Assembly (NCBI GenBank): GCA_947382445.1
Contig: CANCZH010000001.1
Location: 8,618 to 72,617, forward strand
Direction of reading: 5' to 3'
Length of the DNA stretch: 64,000 nucleotides
From: an uncultured Clostridium sp.
GTDB lineage: Bacteria; Bacillota_A; Clostridia; TANB77; CAG-508
Under the pieces are notes generated by a model, which saw nothing but the letters and a program-made list of their open reading frames with translations, searched no databases and was not told where the DNA came from. Position numbers and translations under genes: made by a program. This document shows, piece by piece, positions 39,092 to 47,988 of the stretch (position 1 is its first letter; each line of letters begins with the position of its first letter).

Positions 39092-39622
39092 TTGAATAAG
39101 AAAATCTTTTTGATATTTGCTCTAAGTATTATTTTTATATTAATTTTTTTGAGGATTTTAACTAGTTTATTATATCCTAATAAATATTCAGAATATGTAG
39201 AAAAATATTCTGATGAGTATAATGTAGACAGTAATTTGGTATATGCAATTATAAAGCAAGAAAGTAATTTCAAACCATCAGTCAATTCATCCAAAGGTGC
39301 AGTTGGTCTTATGCAATTAATGGAGAACACTGCTTTAGATGTTGCTAAAAATCTGGAATGTAATGATATTGATTTACGTAATCCAGAAATAAATATAAGA
39401 CTTGGTATTAAACATTTTTCTGAGCTTCTTAATAAATATAAGAATAATGAAAAGATGGCTATTATTGCATATAATGCTGGTATGGGAAATGTTGATAATT
39501 GGATAAGTAAAGGAATTATAGATGAAGATGGAACAAATTTAGAAAATGTTCCTTATAGAGAGACTAATATGTATTTAAGAAAAGTATTAAAAAATTATGA
39601 AATATATTGTAAATTATATTAA
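39092..39622 (+). CDS. Lytic transglycosylase, SLT domain
   Basis: Cleaves peptidoglycan glycan strands. 176 residues from TTG 39092 (GAAAGGAA upstream). One N-terminal membrane anchor (~4-24), then the SLT fold: VDSNLVYAIIKQESNFKPSVNSSKGAVGLMQLM with the catalytic Glu in QESNF, LGIKHFSELLNKY and AIIAYNAGMGNVDNWI. Typical follow-on gene after polA in Clostridia (often with coaE, absent here). Confidence 0.92.
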   Translation: MNKKIFLIFALSIIFILIFLRILTSLLYPNKYSEYVEKYSDEYNVDSNLVYAIIKQESNFKPSVNSSKGAVGLMQLMENTALDVAKNLECNDIDLRNPEINIRLGIKHFSELLNKYKNNEKMAIIAYNAGMGNVDNWISKGIIDEDGTNLENVPYRETNMYLRKVLKNYEIYCKLY

Positions 39623-39700
39623 AAATTATATTAAAAATATTTGACTTGTAGACTTTTTAAATTTTGTGTGATAAAATGTCGCAAAAAGGAGGGAATAATT

Positions 39701-39952
39701 ATGGAATTTAAAAAATGTCCTCGTTGTGGAAGCTTTTTCCATTCAGATTTAAATGTATGTCAAGGTTGTAAAACAAATGAGAACTTAGATGTTCAAAAAC
39801 TTAGAAATTATTTTGAGGAAAATGGAGTTGGTATATCTACTACTGTTCAAGATATATCTGTACAAACAGGAATTAATTCAAGAAATTTAAATAGATATCT
39901 ACTTAGTGATGAATTTTCTGGAATTATAAATCAAGGTAATATTGAAAAATAA
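39701..39952 (+). CDS. Small zinc-ribbon/helix-turn-helix protein
   Basis: 83 residues from ATG 39701 (AAAAAGGAGGG upstream). Two CxxC pairs (KKCPRCGSFF, NVCQGCKTN) form a zinc ribbon, and the second half (VQDISVQTGINSRNLNRYLLSDEF) looks like a helix-turn-helix, as in YvyF-type proteins. No flagellar genes are nearby, so the role is open. Confidence 0.7.
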   Translation: MEFKKCPRCGSFFHSDLNVCQGCKTNENLDVQKLRNYFEENGVGISTTVQDISVQTGINSRNLNRYLLSDEFSGIINQGNIEK

Positions 39953-39983
39953 TAAATAGATTCGGGAGGTAAGATTTAGACAA

Positions 39984-41195
39984 ATGGCAAGTGTATTTGA
40001 TACATTAGAAAGAAGAGGGTATGTAGAGCAATTAACACATCCTGAGGAAATAAAAAAATTATTTGAAAATGAGAGCGTGCCTTTTTATATAGGTATAGAT
40101 CCAACGGCAGATAGCTTACATGTTGGACATTTCATATCTTTAATGGTTGCTTCTCATATGCAAAAAGCTGGTCATAAACCAATAATATTGATGGGTGGAG
40201 GAACTGCTATAATTGGTGATCCATCTGGAAAAACTGATATGAGAAAAATGCTTACAGTTGAAGATATAGATAATAATGTAGCACAGATAAAAAAACAAAT
40301 TGAGAAATTTTTAAGCTTTGAAGGAGAAAATGCTGCTATTATTGTTAATAACGGTGATTGGCTTAGAGATTTAAATTACATCAATTTCATGAGAGATATT
40401 GGTGTACATTTTTCTGTAAATAGAATGCTTGCAGCAGAATGTTACAAGAATAGATTAGATACAGGATTAACTTTTTTTGAACTTGGATATATGCTAATGC
40501 AATCATATGATTTTTTATATTTACATGACCATTATGGATGTAAATTGGAAATGGGTGGAAACGATCAATGGTCTAATATTATAGGTGGAGTAGAGCTAAT
40601 TAGAAAAATTGGTGCAGAAGATGCTTATGGATTTACATTTAAACTTCTTACTACAAAAGAGGGTAAGAAAATGGGAAAAACAGAAAAAGGTGCATTATGG
40701 CTAAATCCAGAAAAAACATCTCCATATGAATTTTATCAATATTGGAGAAATGTTGCTGATGAAGACTTAGAAAATGTTATGAAACTTTTAACTTTTATTG
40801 AACCTGAAGAAATTGAAGAAATGACAAAATATAGAGATGAAAGAATAAATGAAGCTAAAAAAATAGCTGCTTTTGAAATTACTAAGTTAGTTCATGGTGA
40901 AGAAGAAGCTAGAAAAGCAGAAGAAGCTACTAAAGCTGCTTTTGAAGGAAAGGGAAATATTGATGCAATGGATTCTACAAAAATTGAAGAAAATACTTCA
41001 ATAGTAGATGCAATTGTTTTAACAGGAATAACTACATCAAAAGGACAAGCTAAAACATTAATAGCTCAGGGAGCAATTAGTTTAAATGAAAATAAAATTG
41101 ATGATATATCATATGTATTAAAAGATGAAGATTTTTCGGAAGGATATGCTATATTAAAAAAAGGTAAAAAAGTTTATCATAAATTAGTAAAATAA
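39984..41195 (+). CDS. tyrS: Tyrosyl-tRNA synthetase
   Basis: Class I synthetase. 403 residues. HIGH-type motif HVGHF (DPTADSLHVGHFISL), the tyrosine pocket segment ELGYMLMQSYDF, GGNDQWSNI, the KMSKS equivalent KMGKTE, and a C-terminal S4 domain (SKGQAKTLIAQGAISLNENKI). The leader is too short for a T-box. Ribosome binding site CGGGAGG. Confidence 0.97.
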   Translation: MASVFDTLERRGYVEQLTHPEEIKKLFENESVPFYIGIDPTADSLHVGHFISLMVASHMQKAGHKPIILMGGGTAIIGDPSGKTDMRKMLTVEDIDNNVAQIKKQIEKFLSFEGENAAIIVNNGDWLRDLNYINFMRDIGVHFSVNRMLAAECYKNRLDTGLTFFELGYMLMQSYDFLYLHDHYGCKLEMGGNDQWSNIIGGVELIRKIGAEDAYGFTFKLLTTKEGKKMGKTEKGALWLNPEKTSPYEFYQYWRNVADEDLENVMKLLTFIEPEEIEEMTKYRDERINEAKKIAAFEITKLVHGEEEARKAEEATKAAFEGKGNIDAMDSTKIEENTSIVDAIVLTGITTSKGQAKTLIAQGAISLNENKIDDISYVLKDEDFSEGYAILKKGKKVYHKLVK

Positions 41196-41205
41196 AAGAA
41201 CAAAT

Positions 41206-41291
41206 CGGAAAGCCATTAAATTAACATAATTTTTAATTTTCTCTTTGGCTTTCTGTTAATAGTAGAACTTCAAAAGTTCTACTATTTTTTC
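41206..41291 (+). terminator. Double hairpin and terminator after tyrS
   Basis: A first hairpin pairs CGGAAAGCCA (41206-41215) with TGGCTTTCTG (41246-41255). A second, perfect 12-bp stem (ATAGTAGAACTT / AAGTTCTACTAT, 41259-41285) with a CAA loop is followed by a T-run and is a strong intrinsic terminator. Confidence 0.88.
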
Positions 41292-41293
41292 TA

Positions 41294-41322
41294 TTTACAA
41301 AAAAAAGTAGTAAATATATAAT
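41294..41322 (+). promoter_or_regulatory. Promoter of the PBP-like gene
   Basis: TTTACA (41294-41299) and TATAAT (41317-41322), 17 bases apart, directly after the tyrS terminator. Confidence 0.7.
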
Positions 41323-41343
41323 ATTGTAGAAATGGAGAAGAAT

Positions 41344-42306
41344 ATGAAAAAAACTTTTAATTTTGTATTACCTATTTTTATAATGATAGCTATTGCTGTT
41401 GCATGTGTTGTGATTTATATGGGATTTACAGATAAATTGCCTAAAATTAATAATAAAAATGCGAATGCACAAGTGTCAAAAGAACAATCAGAAAATTCTA
41501 TTATATTGTCTAAAAAAGAATTACCAAGCCTAGATGCACAAGTAAACTTACAACCATTAATGACAGAAATAGTAAGAAATTTTACACAAGATAATAGTAT
41601 AGTTGATACTTCTTTAAATTATTCAGAGAATAATTCTGCATATGAAAGATTAATAAATGGAGAAGTTGATGTATTGCTTGCAACAGCTCCAAATGATGAT
41701 ATATTGGCAAGAGCAAGTGCTATGGGGGTTGAATTAGAATTAATACCAATAGCCAAAGATGGATTTGTATTCTATGTTAATTCTAGTAATCCAGTAGATT
41801 CATTAAAAGTATCAGATATTCAGAAAATATATTCAGGCCAAATTACTAATTGGGTTCAATTAGGTGGAGAAAACGAGAATATAATTGCATTTCAAAGAAC
41901 AGAGAATTCTTTAAATCAAAGAGAAATGATGTCTCTAGTTATGAAAAATTTAGAGGTTATAAATCCTCCAAGATATATTTTTAAAGATGCGAATTTTGGA
42001 GAAATTAATGATTTAATTGCATGTTATGATAATTCAAAAGCTGGTATAGGATATTCTTATTATAGTGATGCCAAAATCTTATATGATATAGATTCTAAAA
42101 AGGATGACGAAATAAAACTAATAAAGATAAATGATATAGAACCAAATTATGATAGCATTTCACAAAGTGAATATCCATTTCAGACGAATTACTATTTAGT
42201 AAGAAATAAGAACAATACTCGTGAAAATGTAGAAATTTTTATAAATGCAATGCTTTCTGAAAGAGGAAAAAAAGCTATAAAGGAGGCTGGATATATTGAT
42301 AATTAG
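41344..42306 (+). CDS. PstS-like periplasmic-binding-protein domain, membrane-anchored
   Basis: 320 residues from ATG 41344 (ATGGAGAAG just upstream acts as ribosome binding site). N-terminal membrane helix at about 5-28 without a lipobox cysteine at the expected place, then a PstS-like domain: YERLINGEVDVLLATAPNDD, LIPIAKDGFVFYVNSSNPVDSLKVSDIQKIYSGQITNW and AFQRTENSLNQREMM. It may bind phosphate or another anion. The stop overlaps the next start by 11 bases. Confidence 0.75.
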   Translation: MKKTFNFVLPIFIMIAIAVACVVIYMGFTDKLPKINNKNANAQVSKEQSENSIILSKKELPSLDAQVNLQPLMTEIVRNFTQDNSIVDTSLNYSENNSAYERLINGEVDVLLATAPNDDILARASAMGVELELIPIAKDGFVFYVNSSNPVDSLKVSDIQKIYSGQITNWVQLGGENENIIAFQRTENSLNQREMMSLVMKNLEVINPPRYIFKDANFGEINDLIACYDNSKAGIGYSYYSDAKILYDIDSKKDDEIKLIKINDIEPNYDSISQSEYPFQTNYYLVRNKNNTRENVEIFINAMLSERGKKAIKEAGYIDN

Positions 42307-43828
42307 TAAAAATACAAAGATATTTCTAATTTTATTTTCCATAATCCTTTTAATCATTACAATATTAGCAATTGTATATACTAATAGTCATAAGGGTTCT
42401 GATGAATCACAAGTGATAATAGAAAATGCATCAAAAGTACCTATTATAGCTGGTGATATAGAAAAAACTAGTGATGTTGTATCTGGTGTTTCTTTAGATG
42501 ATACATATTCTACTAATGGACTTACATATACATATAAAGAGGATGAAGAAAATGATATATTTATAAGATATCCTATTATATCTGGGCTTAGAGATAAAAG
42601 TGTGCAAGATAGTATAAATAGTCAAATATTAGAAAGAATAAAGAAAATTTTAGATAGTAATAATTTTAAAAATAATTCTGATGATTCTGCTTATGCTGAT
42701 GCTTCTGTTGTTGGAAATTTTTCTGATGTACTATCGGTTAAGATTTTTGTTCGATTTAATAATGAATTTAGTAAAAATTATGGAGTTAATTTTAGACTAG
42801 ATAATGGAGAAAAAATAAAAATTAATGAATTTTTTATTGATAATGCACCAACTAAAAATATAATTACATCATCTGCTTATAAAACTTTTGCAATTTCTTA
42901 TTATACAAATGAGGGATTATCTAATCAGTTTTATAGTAATATTGAATCAGATATTTTAAAGTTTCTTATAGATTATAACAATGGAAAAGTTGCAGAATTT
43001 TCATTTACTCCAATGTATGTAGAATTATATAGAGATGGAAAAACTGTAAGAATTGAAATGAGCCAATATGCAAAATATATCGCTATTTATGATAGATTTA
43101 AATCTTCTAGTAACTTATACGAAGATAGTGAAAGAGTAGTGTCAAAACTTCCTGTTTTTACAATGAGACCAAATTGTATTGCAGACTTATATGAAAAAGT
43201 GGATGATACTTGTATATTAGATGTTTATATAGTAAAATCTGATAGTGAGAAAGAAGAATTTTCTGAAAAGGAAATGAAAGCAATAGATAATTATAGAAGA
43301 GATTTAATTTCTAGATTAGATTATGTAAAAATTGAAGCTCCTATTTATTATTCTAATTATGTTACTGTATATAGAGCTAATGAAGATGGTGAAGATATAT
43401 TAGTATTTGCAGAAAGAGAAGCATATGTAAAAACTTCTGAAAATGAATTTTCTTCGAGAGTTTATAATAAAATTTTAGAACTTGAAAGAGACATTAATAA
43501 TGAAGAATATGTTGGAAGTAAAGTTTGTTTATTGAATGATAGAAATTTGAAAGTTGGTGAATTTGAAATAAAATATAGTGTAGAAACTGGATATGAAATT
43601 AGAAATGAAGGTGATGAAGAACCACAAGAAACAGAAGAACAAACTGAGGAACCACATGATGAAGAAATTTCACAAGAGTCACCAATAGTAGTTACTCCTA
43701 GTGTAACTGAAATACCAGAAGTAACACCAAGTCCTACACCTATAATTACTACAACACCTACAATAACACCAACGCCAACATCTACGGTAATACCTGATAA
43801 TAATATAACTACACAAGTATATTTCTAA
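42296..43828 (+). CDS. Membrane-anchored extracytoplasmic protein with Pro/Thr-rich tail
   Basis: 510 residues from TTG 42296 (AAGGAGG nine bases upstream). N-terminal membrane helix (~7-28), a long extracytoplasmic region whose middle (IRYPIISGLRDKSVQDSINSQI and following) resembles DUF3298/RsiV-like domains, and a C-terminal tail rich in Thr, Pro and Ser (PSPTPIITTTPTITPTPTST) of the kind that spans a cell wall. Translationally coupled to the PstS-like gene, so the two may work together at the cell surface. Confidence 0.65.
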   Translation: MIISKNTKIFLILFSIILLIITILAIVYTNSHKGSDESQVIIENASKVPIIAGDIEKTSDVVSGVSLDDTYSTNGLTYTYKEDEENDIFIRYPIISGLRDKSVQDSINSQILERIKKILDSNNFKNNSDDSAYADASVVGNFSDVLSVKIFVRFNNEFSKNYGVNFRLDNGEKIKINEFFIDNAPTKNIITSSAYKTFAISYYTNEGLSNQFYSNIESDILKFLIDYNNGKVAEFSFTPMYVELYRDGKTVRIEMSQYAKYIAIYDRFKSSSNLYEDSERVVSKLPVFTMRPNCIADLYEKVDDTCILDVYIVKSDSEKEEFSEKEMKAIDNYRRDLISRLDYVKIEAPIYYSNYVTVYRANEDGEDILVFAEREAYVKTSENEFSSRVYNKILELERDINNEEYVGSKVCLLNDRNLKVGEFEIKYSVETGYEIRNEGDEEPQETEEQTEEPHDEEISQESPIVVTPSVTEIPEVTPSPTPIITTTPTITPTPTSTVIPDNNITTQVYF

Positions 43829-43841
43829 AAAGGAGAATTAA

Positions 43842-44690
43842 ATGTTTTTATTTAAGATTAAAACGTATGCTTTTATTGGTCCTTCTGGAACTGGTAAAAG
43901 TTATAGAGCACAATACGTTGCAAGTCAAAGAGATATAAAATATGTTATAGATGATGGACTTTTAATAAAGGAAAGCCAGGTTATTGCTGGCGTTTCTGCC
44001 AAAAAAGCTCCAACAAAGATAGAAACAGTTAAAAATGCTTTGTTTTTAACTGAGGACAAGAAAGTGGAAGTCCAAAAGGCTATAAGAAAATATAGACCAG
44101 ATTCTATTTTGATATTGGGAACGTCAGATGGAATGGTTGATAAAATTGCTGAGAATTTAGGGTTACCTCCTATATCTGAGAGAATTTATATAAATGAGGT
44201 TGCAACTCAAGAGGAAATGGATACTGCCAGAAGAATTCGTGTTACTCAGGGAAAACATGTTATTCCTGTTCCTACTTTTGAAATAAAGAAGGATTTTTCT
44301 GGGTATTTATTGGACCCTCTTCAAATTTTTAAGTCTAAGGGAAAAAATGCTGAACCTTATATAGCTGAGAAGTCAATTATTAGACCTACTTTTAGTTATT
44401 TGGGCAATTTTACAATTTCTGATAGTGTGTTTAAGGATATTATTGTTAATGTTGCTAAAAATGTTGATGGCGTTTTTAAGGTTATGAAGATTAGGGTTGA
44501 TAAGACTCAAAATGATACTGCTGGTGTTAGTTTGTATGTTGAGGTTTCTGTTGAGTATGGAGCTAATTTAATGGAGACTTTAAGAGTGTTTAAAAAGGAA
44601 ACTAGGAGAGAGATTGAGAATTTGACGGCTATGTATATTTCGGAGGTGGATATTGTGGCTAAGGAAATCCATTTTCCTGATGTCGATTAA
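43842..44690 (+). CDS. P-loop ATPase-like domain fused to an Asp23/Gls24-type domain
   Basis: 282 residues. P-loop GPSGTGKS at about residues 12-19, DDGLLIKESQVIAGVSAKKA and SILILGTSDGMVDKIAENLGL form a compact nucleotide-binding domain. Residues ~185-282 (FTISDSVFKDIIVNVAKNVDGVFKVMKI and GVSLYVEVSVEYGANL) match the Asp23/Gls24/YloU fold. No standard Walker B or sensor is obvious. Ribosome binding site AAAGGAG. Function unknown. Confidence 0.7.
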   Translation: MFLFKIKTYAFIGPSGTGKSYRAQYVASQRDIKYVIDDGLLIKESQVIAGVSAKKAPTKIETVKNALFLTEDKKVEVQKAIRKYRPDSILILGTSDGMVDKIAENLGLPPISERIYINEVATQEEMDTARRIRVTQGKHVIPVPTFEIKKDFSGYLLDPLQIFKSKGKNAEPYIAEKSIIRPTFSYLGNFTISDSVFKDIIVNVAKNVDGVFKVMKIRVDKTQNDTAGVSLYVEVSVEYGANLMETLRVFKKETRREIENLTAMYISEVDIVAKEIHFPDVD

Positions 44691-44806
44691 AAAATATTCA
44701 GCATCTGACGTCGTTAAATTATATTTAAAAAGCGGTCACATATACTCATATGCTCCCTTACTTTTTAAATATAATTTGCCTAGTCATATACTAAATCTTT
44801 TTTAAT
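44689..44806 (+). repeat. Long imperfect palindromic element (copy 2)
   Basis: Arms of about 45 bases. The left arm has GACGTCGTTAAATTATATTT followed by AAAAAG; the right arm has CTTTTTAAATATAATTT then GCCTAGTC. The ends are AAAAAATATT and AATCTTTTTT. The 20-base centre contains CATATACTCATATG. Same general plan as the element at 61182: a CGTTGTTAAA-like box opposite a TTTGCCTAG box. Confidence 0.65.
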
Positions 44807-44855
44807 CTTTGGAGTTGAGATAAAATAGAAAATATATAAATGGAGGATATAAAAA

Positions 44856-45515
44856 ATGATAGTTGCAATTGATGGACCAGCTGGAAGCGGTAAAGGAACA
44901 ATAACAAAGTTAGTTGGAAAAAGGTTGAATTTAATTTATATTGATACAGGTGCAATGTATAGATGTGTTACTTTAGAATGTTTAAATAAGAATATTACAA
45001 TAGAAGATAATGAAGAAATAGTTGACATTTTAGATAATATAGATATTCAATTTGAATCTAAGAATGATGAACAAGTGATACTTTTAAATGGTGAAGATGT
45101 TACTTTAAAAATAAGAAGTAAAGAAGTAAATCAATATGTGTCACCAGTATCAACTGTTGGTATTGTAAGAGAAAAAATGACATATTTGCAAAGAAAAATG
45201 TCTGAATCCAAAAATGTTATAATGGAGGGCAGAGATATTGGGACATCTGTTTTTCCAAATGCAGATGTAAAAATTTATTTAGATGCTACACCAGAAGAGA
45301 GAGCAAATAGAAGATATAAACAAAATATAGAAAAAGGTATAACTACAAGTTATGAAGAAATTCTAGCCAATGTAAAGGAAAGAGATTATATTGATAGTCA
45401 TAGAGAATTATCTCCTCTAAAACAAGCAGAAGATGCAGTATATGTTGATTCTACACATATGACAATTGGAGAGGTAGTTGCAGAGATTGAGAAGATAATA
45501 TTAAGTAAAAAATAA
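44856..45515 (+). CDS. cmk: Cytidylate kinase
   Basis: Phosphorylates CMP/dCMP. 219 residues. P-loop GPAGSGKGT, DTGAMYRCVTLECLN, VIMEGRDIGTSVFPNADVKIYLDATPEERANRRY and the RD-rich lid are typical. Ribosome binding site TGGAGG. Paired with plsC as in many Firmicutes. Confidence 0.96.
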   Translation: MIVAIDGPAGSGKGTITKLVGKRLNLIYIDTGAMYRCVTLECLNKNITIEDNEEIVDILDNIDIQFESKNDEQVILLNGEDVTLKIRSKEVNQYVSPVSTVGIVREKMTYLQRKMSESKNVIMEGRDIGTSVFPNADVKIYLDATPEERANRRYKQNIEKGITTSYEEILANVKERDYIDSHRELSPLKQAEDAVYVDSTHMTIGEVVAEIEKIILSKK

Positions 45516-45528
45516 AGGAGGCATTTTT

Positions 45529-46152
45529 GTGAATATTTTAAAGACTATTGCAAGAGCAATAATTCGTCCATTATGCTATGTGGCTGCTAAGATTATTTAT
45601 AGAGTTAAAATAGAGGGATTAGAAAATGTTCCAAAACATAGTGCTTGCATTATTTGTGGAAATCATGTTCATGCATTAGATGCACCAGCTTTACTTGCAA
45701 CTGTTAATAGAGATATTTGCTTTATGGCGAAAGAAGAACTTTGGAAAAGTTTTGGTTTTAGGTTTATGGCTATGTGTTATAATGTTTTTCCAGTCAAAAG
45801 GGGAAAAAGAGATACAGAGGCTATAAGAAGTGCACTTACTATACTTAAAAATGATCAAATATTAGGAATGTTTCCAGAGGGAACTAGAAACGGTATGGAA
45901 AGAAATATAAAACCTAAAAATGGGGCTGTTAATATTGCTATAAGAGCAGGAGTTCCAATAGTTCCATTTGGGGTAATTGGCGATTTTAAACCATTCAAAA
46001 AAGTTACATATAGATTTGGAAAGCCAATGGAATTTTCTGATTATATAGATAAAGCTAAAGACAAAGAAGTTATTGATGGTTTGACAAAACAATTAATGGA
46101 TAAAGTTATTGAATTGAGGGACAGAACTGATTTAAATGTACAAAATAAATAA
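45529..46152 (+). CDS. plsC: 1-acyl-sn-glycerol-3-phosphate acyltransferase
   Basis: Second acylation step of phosphatidic acid synthesis at the membrane. 207 residues from GTG 45529 (AAGGAGG upstream). NHVHALDAP provides the H-x4-D catalytic motif and FPEGTRNG the glycerol-phosphate binding motif. With plsY, gpsA and pgsA also in this window, most of the phospholipid pathway is covered. Confidence 0.93.
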   Translation: MNILKTIARAIIRPLCYVAAKIIYRVKIEGLENVPKHSACIICGNHVHALDAPALLATVNRDICFMAKEELWKSFGFRFMAMCYNVFPVKRGKRDTEAIRSALTILKNDQILGMFPEGTRNGMERNIKPKNGAVNIAIRAGVPIVPFGVIGDFKPFKKVTYRFGKPMEFSDYIDKAKDKEVIDGLTKQLMDKVIELRDRTDLNVQNK

Positions 46153-46158
46153 AATTGC

Positions 46159-46187
46159 TTGACATTAAAAAAATACTGCGGTATAAT
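46159..46187 (+). promoter_or_regulatory. rpmF promoter
   Basis: TTGACA (46159-46164) and TATAAT (46182-46187) with a 17-base spacer: a consensus promoter, about 75 bases before rpmF. Confidence 0.85.
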
Positions 46188-46261
46188 CTTTTAGTAACTT
46201 ATCAAAGAGATAATTAACAACTATATATATAAAATACTAGAAAAAGCAAGGAGGGATTATA

Positions 46262-46450
46262 ATGGCACAACCAAAAAGAAGATGGTCTAAAGCTAGAACA
46301 GGTTTAAAAAGATCAACATGGAAAATAGAAGAAAAGAATTTAGCTACATGCCCACATTGCCACGAACCAATTATGCAACATAGAGTTTGCTCAAATTGTG
46401 GATATTATAATGGAAAAGAAGTAGTAGCAGTTAAAACTGATAAAAAATAA
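46262..46450 (+). CDS. rpmF: 50S ribosomal protein L32
   Basis: 62 residues. The N-terminus AQPKRRWSKARTGLKRSTWK and two CxxC pairs (CPHC, CSNC) identify a zinc-binding (C+) L32. Ribosome binding site AAGGAGGG. The usual DUF177 (YceD) partner is absent; it has its own promoter and terminator. Confidence 0.97.
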   Translation: MAQPKRRWSKARTGLKRSTWKIEEKNLATCPHCHEPIMQHRVCSNCGYYNGKEVVAVKTDKK

Positions 46451-46480
46451 AACACATTTTAAAATGTGTTTTATTTTTTT
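46446..46480 (+). terminator. Terminator after rpmF
   Basis: AAAACACATTTT pairs perfectly with AAAATGTGTTTT and is followed by ATTTTTTTT. Confidence 0.92.
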
Positions 46481-46509
46481 TATGAAATCATAAATTTAAA
46501 AGTATAACT

Positions 46510-46585
46510 CCAAAATAATTATCACATGTATTTTTTGACTCCCGATTCTCAAAATTTAAAAAAATACATATGATAATTATTTTGG
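46510..46585 (+). repeat. MITE-like perfect hairpin between rpmF and der
   Basis: Two 27-base arms beginning CCAAAATAATTATCA and ending TGATAATTATTTTGG are complementary with a single mismatch and flank a ~22-base loop containing GACTCCCGATTCTC. The right end runs into GGTTTTTG. It could be a small non-autonomous element or a strong bidirectional terminator; no target duplication is evident. Confidence 0.7.
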
Positions 46586-46654
46586 GGTTTTTGTTGAAAT
46601 TTATGCCAATATATTATAAAATGTATATGTTTTAATAGGATAGAGGTGAAAAGT

Positions 46655-47986
46655 ATGTCAAAACCAGTAGTCGCAATAATTGGAAGACCAAATGTAGGAA
46701 AATCTACTTTTTTTAATTATATAGTTGGACAAAGAATATCAATAGTTGAAGATGTTCCAGGAGTAACAAGAGATAGAGTATATGCAGAATCAAATTGGAG
46801 AGGAAGAGATTTTACTGTTATCGATACAGCAGGAATTGAAGAACTTTCAGGAGATACTATTGTAAATCAAATGAGAGAGCAAGTTGATATTGCTATATCT
46901 GTTGCCGATGTAATAATTTTCTTAACAGATATTAGACAAGGTGTTACAGCAGATGACCAAGAAATAGCAATGATGCTTAAAAAATCTAAAAAGCCAGTTG
47001 TTCTTGTTTGCAATAAAGCTGATAATTTTGGAAAAGACCCTATGGAATTATATGAGTTTTATAATTTAGGAATTGGAACACCAATAGCCCTTTCAGCATC
47101 AAATGCTATTGGAGTTGGTGATGTTTTAGATGCAATATATGAAAATTTTCCAGAACCAGTAGAAAATGAAGATGAAAAAGAAGTTATTAAAGTTGCAATA
47201 ATTGGAAAACCTAATGTTGGAAAATCTTCTTTAGTAAATAAAATTTTAGGTGAAAATAGAGTTATAGTAAGCAATATTGCTGGAACTACTCGTGATGCAA
47301 TTGACTCAGAATTTGAAAATGAATTTGGAAAATATGTTTTTATAGATACAGCAGGAATAAGAAGAAAAAGTAAAGTAAAAGAAAACATTGAAAAATATAG
47401 TGTAATGAGGTCAAATTTAGCTATTGAAAGAGCTGATGTTTGCATAATGATGATAGATGCGAATGAAGGTGTTAGTGAACAAGATTCTAAAATTATTGGT
47501 GAAGCTCATGAAGCTGGAAAAGGAATAATAATAGCTGTAAATAAATGGGATGAAATTGAAAAAGATAATCATACAATTGAACAATTTAAAAAAGATGTTT
47601 ATAATGAATTACCTTTTGCAACATATGCTCCAATAGTTTTTATATCTGCCAAAACAGGACAACGTGTTAATAAATTATTTGAAATGATTAATAACGTTGC
47701 AAATCAAAATAGCATAAGAATTAGTACGGCAGTATTAAATCAAGTTATTAATGAAGCTATTGCAGTAGTTCAACCACCAACAGATAAAGGAAAAAGACTA
47801 AAAATATTTTATGCTACTCAAGCTACAACAAAGCCACCAACATTTGTTATATTTGTTAACAAAAAAGAATTATTCCATTTTTCTTATGAAAGATACTTAG
47901 TAAATTGCATAAGAAATAATTTTGGATTAGAAGGAACACCAGTTAGAATTATTGTACGAGAGAAGAAAGATGATAAGGAGGATTAA
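46655..47986 (+). CDS. der: Ribosome biogenesis GTPase Der (EngA)
   Basis: Tandem-GTPase 50S assembly factor. 443 residues from ATG 46655 (GAGGTG upstream). First G domain GRPNVGKST, DTAG, NKAD; second G domain GKPNVGKSS, DTAGI, NKWD; then the KH-like C-terminal domain (KGKRLKIFYATQATTKPPTFVIFVN). Starts a der-plsY-gpsA group. Confidence 0.96.
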   Translation: MSKPVVAIIGRPNVGKSTFFNYIVGQRISIVEDVPGVTRDRVYAESNWRGRDFTVIDTAGIEELSGDTIVNQMREQVDIAISVADVIIFLTDIRQGVTADDQEIAMMLKKSKKPVVLVCNKADNFGKDPMELYEFYNLGIGTPIALSASNAIGVGDVLDAIYENFPEPVENEDEKEVIKVAIIGKPNVGKSSLVNKILGENRVIVSNIAGTTRDAIDSEFENEFGKYVFIDTAGIRRKSKVKENIEKYSVMRSNLAIERADVCIMMIDANEGVSEQDSKIIGEAHEAGKGIIIAVNKWDEIEKDNHTIEQFKKDVYNELPFATYAPIVFISAKTGQRVNKLFEMINNVANQNSIRISTAVLNQVINEAIAVVQPPTDKGKRLKIFYATQATTKPPTFVIFVNKKELFHFSYERYLVNCIRNNFGLEGTPVRIIVREKKDDKED

Positions 47987-47988
47987 AT

